Origin: Zygaena filipendulae
Lineage: Eukaryota; Arthropoda; Insecta; Lepidoptera; Zygaenidae
Reading direction: 5' to 3'
NCBI GenBank assembly: GCA_907165275.2
Contig: OU015668.1
Span: 10,535,658 to 10,599,657, forward strand
Length of the DNA: 64,000 bases
A model generated the notes under the pieces. That model was not told the DNA's origin. It ran no database searches and saw only the letters and a program-made list of their open reading frames with translations. Shown here piece by piece: positions 1 through 12,210 of this stretch; the stretch's first letter is position 1; every line of letters starts with the position of its first letter. The position numbers and the translations under genes are program-made.

Positions 1-47
1 TATAAAAACAATATTTTTTAGATTAATTGCATCCATACAGAGTCTAA

Positions 48-284
48 CGGCCGCACTCAGAGTCGACTTTAATGATTACTTAGTTAAGTATAGATTTTTA
101 AAACAAAGCTGCCGCAATCAGAAACGTTCAGTAAATTAATTGTAATTGGCATTTAATGAGATGTAAGTTAATTAGTTAAATGCCAATTAACATTAATTTA
201 TTAAACTTGTCTGATTGCGGCAGTTTTGTTTTAAAAATCTATACTTAACTAAGTAATCATTAAAGTCAACTCTGAGTGCGGTCG
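48..284. repeat. 237-bp foldback MITE, copy 1
   Basis: The whole element is an imperfect hairpin. The left end CGGCCGCACTCAGAGTCGAC is answered by its reverse complement at the right end, and an inner pair (TTAATTGGCATTTAA / TTAAATGCCAATTAA type) continues the stem to the centre. Flanks are TAA on both sides (45-47 and 285-287), compatible with a 3-bp TWA duplication as made by PIF/Harbinger elements. Copies of exactly the same length lie at 8968-9204 and 36847-37083, and decayed relatives near 17400 and 33600. No coding capacity. Confidence 0.85.
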
Positions 285-1201
285 TAAGTAGATAAAATGT
301 ACCGTAATTATCGTTATTATTATTTCTTTCTTTTTTTCTTTCTTTCTACATAGATTTTGTAGATAGTAGAACTTATTACCAAAACTTTCATACATTTTAC
401 AGTTGACTATATTTTATGTACACAGCTTTTTTAAAGTATTTACCTACTGAAAGTTCCTTCAGTAAGGGGTGGTTGACGAAGTAGTTGTGCGGGTGCGGGC
501 GGGGCGGGGAGACTCGACGTTAAAAATGTACAGTGGCGGTTGTTCTTAACCGACTTCTTTCTAATTGGTTTTAATACAGAGCACGAGTTATGTTGCTGAC
601 ACAGAATTAAAGGTGAAATCTGGAATGAGAATTTTTAAATTCTTATAATATGACTCCCAAAATAGAGGTTTGAATTTTATTATTATTTTTGTATTAACTT
701 TGTTTTTTATGCAACATTTTTCAACCAAAGCTTTGATTTCATAAAAAAAAATATTGCTAAAACATAAAGGATAAATAATAATAATTTTACTCGTCTTGAC
801 ATTCATAAATTGATATTTTTGAATACATTTTTTTTTTTGGTTTAACTAGTTTTTTATAATGCTGTTCTCAGTGTCTTTACAACTCAGGCACTATATCAAC
901 TTGCAGCTAAATTTTCTCATGTATCCAGTTAGTTTCTGAGATCCCGCGGGTATTCCGAGATAAAAGTACTTACTACCCTATATTTTTTTCTGTACCTACC
1001 CTTGGCGACGCAACGTGTAGCAAAAGTTAATGTAGTTTTTTTGAGTTAATTTCGGAGTTCCCGGGATAAAAAGTAGCCTAATGTTAGGACATTGACTTAG
1101 GCTGTTGACAGCGTGTATGCGGAATTTCGTAGTAATCGGTCGAGCCGTTTAGCCGTGAAAGCGTAACAAACAAACAAACTCACTTTCGCATTTATAATAT
1201 A
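285..1201. other. AT-rich spacer ending in a Helitron remnant
   Basis: No gene seen. Poly-pyrimidine CTTT/CTTTC runs lie near 325-350, and a GC-rich patch at 490-515 has no open frame. From about 930 to 1201 there is a minus-strand Helitron-like remnant: CCCGCGGG box, then AAAGCGTAACAAACAAACAA and CGCATTTATAATAT. Its end is interrupted by the next MITE. Confidence 0.5.
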
Positions 1202-1710
1202 CACACCGGCAGAATTAGCGGAACATAAAAAGGCAGAGTATAGAAATAATTACGTATATATATTAAAACAAATAATAATTAGACGTGAAGTAATAAATTA
1301 ATATACATCTTTTAACACTAAAAGTTTGTAATTAAATTAAGTATTAAATTTAATTTAAAATAATAATAATAAAAAAAACAACTTTTCTCTAATTTGTGGG
1401 CACACAAATAATGTTGCAAATTAAAGATTACTGTGATTTTAACACTAAATAAATGAACGATTAATAACGTGTGTTTCCCCTTCGTGATTCAACTTTTATT
1501 TGCAATATTGTCTGTGTTCTCACAAACTAGAGATTTTTTTTTTTTAATTTTGATTACTTTTAATAAAATTTAACAAAAAACTTCTTAAAGTCGATGTTGA
1601 AAGATGTATATTAGTTTATTACTTCATGCCTGATAATAATTTGTTTTAATATATATACGTAATTATTTCTATACTCTGCCTTTTTTTGTTCTGCTAATTC
1701 TGCCGGTGTG
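1202..1710. repeat. ~510-bp foldback MITE with TA target duplication, copy 1
   Basis: Terminal inverted repeats begin CACACCGGCAGAATTAGCGG and extend about 50 bp; an inner inverted pair around ATTTGCAA makes the whole element self-complementary. It is flanked by TA on both sides, as expected for Tc1/mariner-type mobilisation. A second copy in opposite orientation lies at 60532-61042. No ORF. Confidence 0.85.
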
Positions 1711-2057
1711 TACTTATATATGGTAAGGATTTCGTGGAATCTTATAAAACTCAGAATACCACTTCCGTTACGCTTTATATCTTAGTAAATTAGAGCAATG
1801 TATTTCTTGGCAGCAATTTGTGCAGCGAGTGGGCGACACAATTAGTTACTTAACGAAAAATAACAGCAAACCACCATCGCGCCGCCTGACTTGCCATGCC
1901 GTGCCGTGCTGTATACTCTACAATTATGAGTCGAGAGATCCTTAGAGCGACCGTAACTGATATTTAGAGAGCATGGCTGGCCCTTTCTCATTAAATAACA
2001 ATAATAGTGCTTGTCCATCATGACACGGCGCCACCCTGGTCCCAAACTAGACAGAAA

Positions 2058-2360
2058 GAAAGAAAGGTTTATACCAACTAGTTAGACTATAGTAGTTAAA
2101 AATGTATTTACCTATTTGGAATTTGGAAACAGAGATACAACACAATTACTTACCTAAATTTGTATTTTTGCTTACATTAGAACACAATTTAACAAAAACT
2201 TAAATACATAATATATGACATAATTATGAGAACAGATGACAGAAGTGTATAAACCATAACCAAAACGGTCCTGCCTCAGCATGTTGCTATGAGTGCGGGC
2301 CCTCCTAGCGCTGATTTAATTTCAACAAACTAAGCAGAGCTCGTACCAGACAGCTGGTTT
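2058..2360 (-). repeat. LINE/SINE 3'-end fragment
   Basis: Shares with 6600-6855 a segment running through GGAAACAGAGA.ACAACACAATTA, GACAGA.GTG and CTCAGCATGTTGCTA.GAGTGCGGGC to CCTAGCGCTGATTT. The second copy starts with a (GAA)n run, so both look like minus-strand 3' ends of a non-LTR retrotransposon family with a (TTC)n tail. No protein is encoded. Confidence 0.55.
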
Positions 2361-2449
2361 AAAATAATAACTAATAACTTTTTTGTAAGTACATACAATA
2401 CATACCAAATACCTAGACTTAGAGTCAACTATACTAAGTTACTTACTGT

Positions 2450-2645
2450 AAATCCTTACTTTTATTATAAATGCGAAAGATAATAATTTATTTGTTTAAT
2501 TGTTTGTTACGCTCTCACGCTCTAACTGCTCGACCGATCATCATGAAATTTTGCATGCACCTTGACAAAAGTATAGAAATAGACATTGAGTCCTTTTTGT
2601 CCAGGAATTCCCACGGAAATTCCAAAATAACGAGGGTAGACCGCG
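2450..2645 (+). repeat. Helitron-like remnant
   Basis: Follows the order seen in intact copies: TTATTATAAATGCGAAAG, TTGTTACGCTCTCACGC, CGACCGATCATCATGAAATTT, then a decayed ATTCCC.CGG.AA box. It lacks a clean CTAG end. Confidence 0.5.
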
Positions 2646-3046
2646 CACCCACAAAAACGCCCACCCTTCGCAGCTTCCTAGAGCTACTGCTTGAGAGGAG
2701 AAGTTGCTATAATAAACAGTGAACACTTTCTCTCCGCTTTAGTGCATGTTGTTGGACCCGAGTGCTGTCGCCTGTCACTATAGCGACAATATTAATTAGC
2801 GGTGAGATTGTCGCACTAAACGAACTCTGCTGGCCGCGAGCCAAACTAACCGCGACTCTGCAGAGGTGGCACTTACCAGCGGACGTCTTTGAAGACGAGT
2901 CGCTAATTACTTACAACTAAGCTCCCAACTTATTTATGGTTGGTTTAATATAGACAAATAAATAAATTCATTATAACAAATAGAGTTCAACTTTGGTTTC
3001 TTGTAAACGCCCTTGTCACGGCCTTAGTAAACACAATATACCCTAC

Positions 3047-3249
3047 TCCTACTAATATTATAAACGCGAAAGTTTGTGAGTATGGATGGATGTTTGTTAC
3101 TCTTTCACGCAAAAACTACTGGATGGATTTCAATGAAACTTTACAATAATATAGCTTATACATCAGATTAACACATAGGGTACTTTTTATCCCGGATTTC
3201 CCGCGGGAACTCAGAAATTGACGCGGGTGAAACCGCGGGGCACAACTAG
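3047..3249 (+). mobile_element. Helitron-like non-autonomous element, near complete
   Basis: Starts TCCTACTAATATTATAAACG and ends with a short hairpin (GCGGGTGAAACCGC) followed by GGGGCACAACTAG next to a T, the arrangement expected of a Helitron 3' end (hairpin, about ten bases, CTRR, insertion between A and T). About 200 bp with no ORF, so it would depend on helicase/Rep supplied elsewhere. The 5' neighbour is C rather than A, a small departure. Confidence 0.6.
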
Positions 3250-4240
3250 TTATACCTAAACTTCAAAACTTCAGAAACCTACCTAATGTATTTTATGTTT
3301 AGATGTAAACTCTATAAAATAATGTGTCGTTGGCAGAGAGTTCACTGAAGGTCCCTTGTAAAATTTTTGGTATAATTTATAACAATAAATTATCATTCTA
3401 TTAAACATTACCACATACTCCAATATTTATGACGGAACATCGCTTGAGAACGGCTCGATCGTTTTGGCTGGATTTGCTTGAAAGAAATTTTTTGGAGAAT
3501 ATGACGGGAAAATTCGGAAAAGATAGTATTTTTATATGAAAAATTTCATGACTAATCAAGAAATTTCGACCTACTTGACTAATGTAACTAAACTTTGGCA
3601 AGAAGTAGACGTCAGTGAAAAGAGTTCCCGAGGGAGCCTAAATTCGTGGGGGAAAGCTAGAACATAAAAAATAGTCCTCGGATATTATGTTAAAAAGATT
3701 AATCATTTTACTCTCAGTATGTAATAAAAATTTGGATGTTTGTTTACGCTTCTCCATTTCTCATTTTTTATTCTATCAATAAATTAATAATTAATATCTA
3801 CTCGATTTGTATACAGTATACTGACAAGCTCTTTTGTCAATTCATACAAATGTAAATGTAATTTCTAAAGAGAGATTATACTAAAGAGAGAAAATATTAT
3901 CTACGTAAACAAACAAAACAAAAGACTCCGAAAAATCACAAAAGACTGCGAAAACAAGATCGATCTTTTAAATGGTATTTGCTATCCGCGTCTGTCTGTT
4001 TGCCTGTGAGTCCGCCTATTTCTTTTAAACTACCTAACAGATGCTTCCACTGTTTTCACTATCACTTATAGAACTTATTCCGTAAGCATAAGGACGATTT
4101 TGCGTCACTAGAAGATCCTACATCTTGGCTTTGGATTTGAGACAAGCATAATCTTTCTTGATTGACAAATTATATGTAGTTAGGTTCTTCTACGTCTAAA
4201 ACTTAAATCCTATTCAAGGTAATGAAAAACATGATTTAAT

Positions 4241-4447
4241 AAAAACCGACCAAGTACGTGTCGGAACCCGTACAGTGGAGGGTTCCGTGTTAAAAAAGAA
4301 CGTTCATGGTTAAAATTCAAAGTTGATGGTAAAAATGTTTTGGCACCAATAGTCTCCAAGTAGAGTAGCTGTAAGAGACAAACAGACGGACCGATCTGAA
4401 GGTATAGGGTTTCGTAATTCACTATTTAGATACGGAACCCCGAAAAA
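4241..4447 (+). repeat. GGGTTCCGT foldback repeat, short copy
   Basis: Begins AAAAACCGACCAAGTACGTG, carries GAGGGTTCCGTGTT near the left end and TACGGAACCCCGAAAAA at the right end, an inverted pair. Related copies lie at 10391-10934 (plus) and 15081-15293 (minus). Family not named with certainty. Confidence 0.55.
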
Positions 4448-5916
4448 TCTTTTCAGTCAAGTGTCTCGGCCATACCATAGCACAACATAGCGCGTCACGA
4501 GTGTATGGGATTAGTCGGTGACACTGAATTAAGGCACGCGGGCCGGCTTATGTCGAGCCGGGCACTCGAGCTGGCCAGTTGCACAGTGACGGCGGGAGCG
4601 GGCGCGGCAACAGAGGCGGCATCGGGAAATGGAGATCAGCAGCTGATGTGGTCGCAAACTGAAAGCTTGTAAAGTTAGACATGGAAAATTTGTCATCATG
4701 TATTCATAAACGCTCTTTCAAAAAGAATCCGCGTGTTTCTCAGTGCGTACCTACATGGGCAAGAAGTAAAATTGTTATTAAAAATTGCAAAATTTAAATG
4801 AGTATTGTTGCGGTTTCACGTGCGCAAATATTGAAAATCCTTCGGGGACTCTTTGTTGTCCTAAAATTCCGAAATATTGACCAAAGTTTCAAAAGACCTA
4901 CAGCCAAAGCCATTTACCCGTTATAGCTATGTTTTGGCCATATGAATCAAAAACATTGTAACATCAAAATGTTTACGTTTATAATATCCAACAGTAGGAT
5001 TTTCCCACATTACTTCCACTTCATCGACAGTTGCCGGTTAGCTCATATATTTCTTGTTCCAAGTGCTGATTTTTTTGAGGATATATTAATATCAGCGGAT
5101 AACCACTAAACGCTGCCGCTAGCTCGTCAGCGCCGCACTGTGACCGCGCCGCTACAATCGTAAGAACGCTCGCGCTCGACAGTGATTGAGCTGGGTTCCG
5201 CGACGGACCCGTGTTCCTCTTGAAAAAAGGAAGCATGTTGTTGGATTTATCTGAAAATAAAACACTGCTGATTGTTTTTATTTTGGTCCTTGTTTAGAAA
5301 GCTTTGAGAGGCCTATGTCCAGTTGTGAACTGCCACAGGCTCATAATCCTAACTTATATTAATGCGAATGTTTTTTTGTTTGTTACGGTTTCACAGCTTA
5401 ACTACTCAACCGATCTTGAAATTCCGCATACCTACACGTTGTCAGGGGTACAAAAAAGCACACAAGGTACTTTTCATCCAGAAATAAAGTACTGTTACAG
5501 ACGTAAAGGAAATTGATTGACAAAATCTACATTTTAATACTAAATTGAAATCCGATAAATCGTATCTTATGGACAGTATCGGATGGTGCAAAACAACCTT
5601 TACCTACCTCACCTTCAGAGCCCTTATTCACTATGACCATAACACGCCGCGCTTAGATAAGACGCCGCAAACACTATCTTTCCCTCGTAATCAAAGAAGT
5701 TTTACTGCAAAAAAAAATACATTTACAACGTTTCTTATGGCATAAAGAATAATAATTTCTAATATCTTGGCATCTAGAACGTTTGGAAATGCGTTATGAG
5801 CAAGGAATGTTATTGGTCATAGTGAATAAGGGTCCAGGTCATAAACTCAAAACAGCGGTCATAAACAATGGCATCCTCTGAGAATGAAGTCTGTGGAAAG
5901 GTAAACCAAGCGACAA
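4448..5916. other. Spacer with GC-rich patches and one Helitron scrap
   Basis: 4550-4672 is a short GC-rich ATG-started frame (40 codons, Ala/Gly-rich), with no splice or homology evidence, and 5100-5225 is another GC-rich stretch. 5335-5465 is a plus-strand Helitron-like scrap (TTTGTTTGTTACGGTTTCAC). No gene is supported. Confidence 0.4.
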
Positions 5917-6238
5917 TAGGCTAGTTTCCTAATTTTTTTTTTAGTCCGTTTTGTAGATTATTAAAAAATATTGGACACGTATTTTTTTTTTATGTAACCA
6001 AAAAATAACGGAGATATATCAAGTCGAAATTTCACATGACGTCACGCCTCGCTACAGTTTGTTCGCACGTTATAGCGAGCTGTGACATCACGAGTCCCCC
6101 ACCCTAAACTTTAATGCGCTTTATCTATGCATATTTCCATTATTTTAAAAAAGCAAAAAATACGTGTCTTTTATTTTTTTATTATCTAACTGACGGAATA
6201 AATAGAATTTCGATTTTTTTACCCAGGAAACTAGCCTA
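5917..6238. repeat. ACGTGTCCAATATTTTT MITE family, copy 1
   Basis: Inverted ends TAGGCTAGTTTCCT / AGGAAACTAGCCTA, with AAT at both borders. The interior (TTAGTCCGT.TTGTAGATTATTAAAAAATATTGGACACGTA; TGACGTCAC; ACTTTAATGCGC.TTATCT) is shared with copies near 25736, 41156, 56368 and 57214. The outermost bases differ between copies although the interior is conserved. Confidence 0.75.
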
Positions 6239-6599
6239 ATTGACTTACAAGCCACCAAGTCCAGACTTTGCTAATTTAGAGTTCGCTGGTCTCGGCTACG
6301 TCATTCGACCAGAGAGGTTTCTTTCTCTTCCCATTCACAGAGCTAAATTGACTAACTTTTAAATGTCAAGTCTGTTACTAAAGGGTTAACGATCGTTTCG
6401 CCTCAAAGGACAGCTTCATTATTCTTGAGTTTGTAAAATTTTTTCTGGGGGAGTTTCCACTCAAGGGACTTAAGTTTTATTTTTGGGCTTATACAGGCTT
6501 AGTCAGGAAGGGGGCGTCAAGTCAAAAGGCTATGTAAGTGTGAATGTAGAGTGATTCAAGAGAAGGGTTTAGGTACCAATATAATTTGTCAAGGTTTTT

Positions 6600-6855
6600 G
6601 AAGAAGAAGAAGAAGAAAAGGCATTTATTTGGAAACAGAGACACAACACAATTACAGTTAGTTTATACTTACATTAGTACACGATTTAATAAAATATTTT
6701 AAATACATTATGATAAAATTATGAGATTAGATGACAGAGGTGCTTGCGTGGTGCGTCCCCATGACCAAAACGATCACTGCCTCAGCATGTTGCTACGAGT
6801 GCGGGCGCCGGGCACTCCTAGCGCTGATTTACAGTCAGGACCGGAGATTTACAAA
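6600..6855 (-). repeat. Non-LTR retrotransposon 3' end with GAA-repeat tail
   Basis: Starts with (GAA)n, the complement of a (TTC)n tail, then AAAAGGCATTTATTTGGAAAC and the sequence shared with 2058-2360. This is the 3' untranslated end of a LINE or of a SINE that borrows it; no ORF remains. Confidence 0.55.
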
Positions 6856-7825
6856 TATAAATTTAATTTAATTACACTACTTTTACATGCATTAAATTAA
6901 ATGCTGATATATTGACATTACAAACAAACACTTAATTTATAGATTTTTAAAAACCTGATAATATAATATGCACATTTATGTTTTTCATCCACTTATTGCA
7001 TCCACTTTAGTCTGCAGAGGTGCTCGCTGCTTGGTATCCCCTTTCCGACTTCGTAGTAATATAATGAATAGTCTCATAAATTTAATATTCTTCTTTCTGA
7101 CTGGTTTTTTAGCTTTATTTATAAGGATTTATTTGCTGTTCAGCGGTAGCTGTGCTTTATGTTAATTTATTTTTTGCTACGTTACTGTTGTAAGCTGTCC
7201 GTTCATTTTCTTTGGAGGATTTGGAATGAACTAGGACACTTATCTTCCTTTTAAGGTTCTAATTGAAGCGTGCAAGTTTTCTCATCATGTTCCCCTTCAA
7301 CTTATTATCTGTGGTAATCTTGTTTGAACATACCTAGTCCTATTATTAATTCGAAGGTGAGCTTACTAATTGTTTGTTTGTTTGTTACGCTTCCACTTCT
7401 TAACGGCTTAATATCGTGCAATGCATGTACATTGTACACGTTGTCAGGGGTACAAAGAAAAAAATAAAGTATTTTTATACCACTCTTTATTTTATAGCAC
7501 CCCTGTAAAACCAAAAATCATATCGATCAAGCGACACCAACGAACAGCAAATATTTTTTATAGATATAGATTTGTTACTTTAAGAGTGTTGTTCATTACA
7601 CGGCATGGTAGTACGTATTACGGTACGCCCCCCAGCTGTACGTACGTACTCTCACCTTTATAAATGTAACACAATTTGTCGCTCCATTAACGGTTGCACA
7701 TATCTAACGGGTGGAAACGTGGGCCGTTCGGTTCTACGTACTTCCGTACTTATATTGTACTCGCTGTTTACCGACGTTTGTGTTGTGTAAGGATGATATT
7801 ACACTTGCTCTTAATATTTTTATTA
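6856..7825. other. Spacer with Helitron scrap
   Basis: AT-rich. A short Helitron-like stretch lies at 7355-7460 (TTTGTTTGTTACGCTTCCAC ... ACACGTTGTCAGGGGTACAAAGAA). Several overlapping 60-80 codon frames in 7600-7930 are unsupported by start context or splice signals. Confidence 0.35.
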
Positions 7826-8150
7826 CTAGCTGTTACTCGCGTCAATTTTGGAGTCCCCGCGACTATTGGGTGCCGTATATGCCGTGGTACGAAAATCAAA
7901 ATTCTAACCAGTCCGTCGGTTAGAAAATAAAAAAAATAACAGACACGTATTTTTGCACTTTTTCGTTTGTTACACTTTCGCGTCCTAATAGCTCAATCGA
8001 TTACGTATTATAAAATTTCGTATATAAGTTATCAGAAGTACAATAAAGAAAATGGGGTATTTCTTATCTAGTAATTTCCCCGGGAACTCCGAAATTAACC
8101 CAAGTGAAACTGCTTTAAACTTTGCATACTTACCACAAGTTGTCAGAGGT
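7826..8150 (-). repeat. Helitron-like element, interrupted
   Basis: Begins ACTAGCTGTTACTCGCGTCAA (complement of the CTAG end). It is interrupted near 7903-7960 by a scrap of the ACGTGTCC MITE family (CAGTCCGTCGGTTAGAAAAT), then resumes with Helitron-type sequence including AATTTCCCCGGGAACTCCGAA near 8075-8100. Confidence 0.5.
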
Positions 8151-8720
8151 ACACTGCTAGTAAAATTACCTATAAGGGAACTTCGTTCCTGCAGAGGATG
8201 TCCTCTGACCGCGCCTGTTTTTTTTTTCTGCCTTTTCAATCTAAGGACTGTGAGTTTCGACGGCGCGTGTGCATGCACCTCTACAGTAATGGCCGCCCTG
8301 AGAGAGCGTACAGTCAGCAACATCAAAATGTAATTATTTTTGCCAGTAATTGGACTTAATGGGTATTATTGCAATACGATTTTACTGTCAAAAGCACAGA
8401 GAAAATAATTCATTAACTAGAGAGGCAATGTAGGGGACTGTGCAGTAGTGTGCACGCCATATAGTTATGCTGAAAGTTGAAGCAAAGACTACGATAATCT
8501 TATTGTGCTGGTATCCCCAAGTATAGTATATTCCACAATATGTCCAAAACTCGTAAAATTTCGTGAATAGTAACTAAGTAAAAACGTAATCAAATCATGA
8601 CGTTGAGTAAACTTTCTTTATTATTATTTTTTTAATAGTTCCAGCGAAACTAGTTTTCATTCAATTTAATACAAAACCGCCTTGATGCATTTTATATCAG
8701 TTCTGTGATCAAAAGTATTT

Positions 8721-9272
8721 AGATGATAGCTGTCCCCGAGGTTTCCCCCGCGATAATTTCGAAGTTCTAACAGGAATTATGGCATACAAAATGCCCTACG
8801 TCCTAACATACATGCAAAATTGTATTAGATTCCACTGGCGTGCGGCGCGCGGCGTTAGTTTTGAGGTTTCTGTGCAAATTCCGAGATTGAAAGTAGCCTT
8901 TGTCCTTTTCTTTACCCCCGACAACGTAACCTATACAAAATTTCATGATGATCGGTTGAGCCTTTAACGGCCGCACTCAGAGTCAACTTTAATGATTACT
9001 TAGTTAAGTGTAGATTTTTAAAACAAAACTGCCGCAATTAGAGACGTTCAGTAAATTAATGTTAATTGGCATTTAATGAGATGTAACTTAATTAGTTAAA
9101 TGCCAATTAACATTAATTTATTAAACTTGTCTGATTGCGGCAGTTTTGTTTTGAAAATCTATACTTAACTAAGTAATCATTAAAGTCGACTCTGAGTGCG
9201 GCGGTTAGGCGTAAAAGCGTAACAAACAAACAAATATTTTCACATTCGCATTTATAATCATAGTAAGTAAGG
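8721..9272 (-). repeat. Helitron-like element split by a MITE
   Basis: Left part GATAGCTGTCCCCGAGGTTTCCCC through TTTCATGATGATCGGTTGAGCC, right part GGTTAGGCGTAAAAGCGTAACAAACAAACAA to CGCATTTATAATCATAGTA. Removing 8968-9204 restores the family's usual GAGCC.TTA.GGCG junction, so the MITE landed in an existing Helitron. Confidence 0.65.
8968..9204. repeat. 237-bp foldback MITE, copy 2
   Basis: Same length and order as 48-284, with ends CGGCCGCACTCAGAGTC and GACTCTGAGTGCGGCGG. Left border TTAA, right border TTAG, close to a short duplication of the target. Confidence 0.85.
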
Positions 9273-9574
9273 ATTTCTGTATCTGACTATACATAGATGT
9301 CGATACATTCAGAGCAGTTGCGTTTCATTGCGTCTATAATTTGGCCCGACGCGCGACGCAGGGCGCGGGGCGAGCCAAGCGGAAAGTACTTTTTGTTGTA
9401 ATCCGATAATGTTGGTGGGAAATTACGCTCGAGAAGCCAAATGTATGTGTACCTAAGTACTTTGGTAGGAAAGTTGGGCGCGACTTGGCGCGGCTTCCCT
9501 TTGGAAAATGTTCTTTAGAACGAAAACGTAAAAATTAAATGGGAAAGATAATAATATACGCGACGTGAATATTA

Positions 9575-9900
9575 TCTATACATCTACATACATATTATAA
9601 ATAAAATTGAAGTGTCTGTTTGTAAGTCCAAATTAACAGCTTTTCACTGAATGCATTTTATGAAAGCATATACGGTATATAGCTACTGACATAAAAACAT
9701 CAATTATTTAATTTTTTCTCTGTCTGTCTGTCTCTTTGTTCCGGCTAATCTCTGAAACGGCTTGACCGATTTTTACGGGACTTTCACTGGCAAATAGATA
9801 CAATTATAAGGAGTAACTTAGGCTACTTTTATTTTAGAAAAAAAATAGTTTCTGTGAAAATTCTGTAACTCACGCGGGTAAAACTGCGGGGCACAGCTAG
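9575..9900 (+). mobile_element. Helitron-like element, second 5' subtype
   Basis: The 5' part TATTATAAATAAAATTGAAG, TGTCTGTTTGTAAGTCCAAA differs from the commonest subtype and recurs at 51286. The 3' end is the usual hairpin CGCGGGTAAAACTGCGGGGCACAGCTAG followed by T. Confidence 0.6.
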
Positions 9901-10390
9901 TTAAGTAATAAAAGTATATGGCAGCATCTATAATATACATAATATTATGTCTGTTTGTACAGTACTCAACCAAATAAGTACTCATTTTTTTCTATGAAAC
10001 GAGATTAGAGAAAGAGAGCGTGGAACGTGCCGCAAGCCCTACGCCGCACACGCCCGCCCGCAGTGGCTGTGGGGAGTACAAATGCCAAGAGAGTTGAACC
10101 AAGTCTTACTTTCACCTCTCTGTGTCCATCTATTGCTTCAGAAGGGGTGAAAAGTGGACAGTGAGTCGCTTTCACCACAATTCGCTGTCATAAATCACCT
10201 CAGGCTTGACGTCCTGGCGCCTGACGCCACAGAATGAAACTATAAATCCATTGTCAAAAACGAGCCTCAGCTCCAGCGGAGCCGGCCGCACTGTGCGACA
10301 CTGATTTGTGAGCCTCTGATATTAGGCGGCCCATCTCGCTGACGCCATCGGGTGACGTCACCTGATTGATTGATCGGATTTTGAAATAAA

Positions 10391-10934
10391 AAAAACCAAC
10401 TAAGTGCGAGTCGGACTCGCGCACGAAGGGTTCCGTACCGTTCCGTTAATATACATATATAAATCACGTGTCACGTGTCGTGATAAAATTTTGTAACCAT
10501 TTATAATATGGTCCAACTTGAAAGATAGTTTTTCTACCGGAATTCCCGCGGGAGCTCCGGAATTAATGCGGGAAACAGCTAATCACAGTAAACTAGTGTC
10601 AGGGGTACAAAGGACGTAGAGTACTTTTCTCTCGGAATTCCCGCGGGAACTTCGAAATTATCGCGGGTGAAAGCGCGCGGGACAGCTAGTTATCTATAAA
10701 AACGGCAGAAAAAAAATCATGTCTGTTGTATGGGAGCCCTCCTTAAATATTTGGTTCATTCTATTTTTTAGTATTTGTTGTATAGCGACAACAGAATACA
10801 TCATCTGTGAAAATTTTTACTATCACGGTTCATAAGATACAACCTGGTAACGACGGACGGACAGACTAGACAGCGATGTATTAGGGTCCCGTTTTCCGGT
10901 TCTCGGGTCCCTTGGGGTACGGAACCCTAAAAAA
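10391..10934 (+). repeat. GGGTTCCGTACC foldback repeat with nested Helitron
   Basis: Left end AACCAACTAAGTGCGAGTCG and GAAGGGTTCCGTACCG, right end GGGGTACGGAACCCTAAAAA form the inverted pair. The middle (about 10500-10689) is a Helitron-like insertion ending GGGACAGCTAG|T. The outer repeat resumes at TATCTATAAAAACGGCAG and contains CGGACGGACAGACTAGACAG. Confidence 0.6.
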
Positions 10935-11866
10935 GGAACTTCAAATAAATACTAGTTATTTTTTTCATATCGCTCAATGCATTATTTATTTTCTTTGTTC
11001 ATAAATTAATACGACTATACGGTGATTTTAGCTAAGTTTCACAACTAAGGATACCTACATCATTATTCTCTGCTTATTACAATTTTAACAACAGGTCGTC
11101 AAATGAAACTAAGTATGTGTTAATTAAAGGATAAAATGTTACAGGAAAAGAAACTTCTGAATCCTAAATAATTTTCCGCTACATTTTCTTGTACTTAATG
11201 ACTTTTATAATATGATACTTATGTAACGAGACCCTGGCATCATCATAATAAAGTACTAGTAAAGTGATCGTTTAAAAGTAAGGTTATCGCAGACCCAGAA
11301 ACTGTGATGTGCCGAGATAAGTTACCGGCTCGCCCCGGGCTCCAATTATCCCTGTGCAAACATCAGAGGACCAATTCTACTAACGTGAAACACAAAACTA
11401 TTATTATTATTTATTTATGTTTTGGCAACAATTAGTCATATTATATACATCTTATTTTTACAATATTTCGTATTACTATGTTACAGACCTACAGTGCCGA
11501 TACACTATAATAATTATACAGTACAAATGAGAGATCGCACATAAGTTGTCATCGCTGCTATAGGCACTTGCTTACGCATTCTCACGAACAGATACATTTC
11601 TTATTACTTACATACAATTATGTACTAATTGTTATAAATTTTGTCTATTCACTTTATTGTCTATTATCTTTCCTTCATCGGTAAGGGTCATCTTCATGCA
11701 GTTTGTGAATCAATGCAAGTTGGGAGAAAGATGTGGCTTTTTGTTTTGCTTTTGCAGAATTGACCCTCAAATCTATATATTATAATATGTAAGTTTTATG
11801 TTCCTAATAACTTATCTTATTAATGTAATTTATTGTTTATCACAATATTTTAATATTGCACATTAA
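10935..11866. other. AT-rich spacer
   Basis: No gene, RNA or recognisable repeat border seen. Short ATTATTATTATTTATTTATG-type low complexity near 11400. Confidence 0.4.
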
Positions 11867-12055
11867 ACTAGCTCTTTATTTCGGAGTTCCCGCGGGGATT
11901 CCAAGGTAAATTATACGTATAAACCTTCCTCTTGAACTACTTTACTATTGGTGGAAACAGCGTGAAAAACCGTTCAGTAGTTTTTGAGTTTATCGTAAAC
12001 AGTCAGACAGACAGACGTGGTGGAAGACTTTGTTTTATAATATGTAGGTAGTGAT
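11867..12055 (-). repeat. Helitron-like element, AAACCTTCCTCTT subtype
   Basis: AACTAGCTCTTTATTTCGGAG at the left, then AAACCTTCCTCTTGAACTAC, CCGTTCAGTAGTTTTTGAG, ACAGTCAGACAGACAGACG and TTTTATAATATGTAGGTAG. This subtype recurs at 34674, 40973, 50576 and 61649. Confidence 0.6.
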
Positions 12056-12082
12056 TAAAACTATATTCAATACTAATTAGTT

Positions 12083-12210
12083 ATATAAAAGCGAAAGACG
12101 AGCGTTCGTTCGACTTTCGACGCAGATCAAGGATCGAGATTCGAGACACACGGCAGTGTGCCAGCCAAGTTCACAAAACAAATGGTTTTTGGTTCGAATT
12201 TAGTGTCCTT
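12083..12210 (+). promoter_or_regulatory. Candidate TATA promoter and short first exon
   Basis: TTATATAAAAGCG at 12081-12093 is a strong TATA box. About 95 bp downstream ACAAAACAAATGG places an ATG (12182) in favourable insect context, giving M-V-F-G-S-N-L-V-S-L before a stop that overlaps CCTTGTAACG, where a GT could act as donor. No downstream exon was recognised, so this may be a real 5' exon or a fossil promoter. Confidence 0.3.

Noticed and set aside
4550..4672. GC-rich 40-codon ATG frame
   Set aside because: Too short, alanine/glycine-rich from base composition, no splice signals or promoter.
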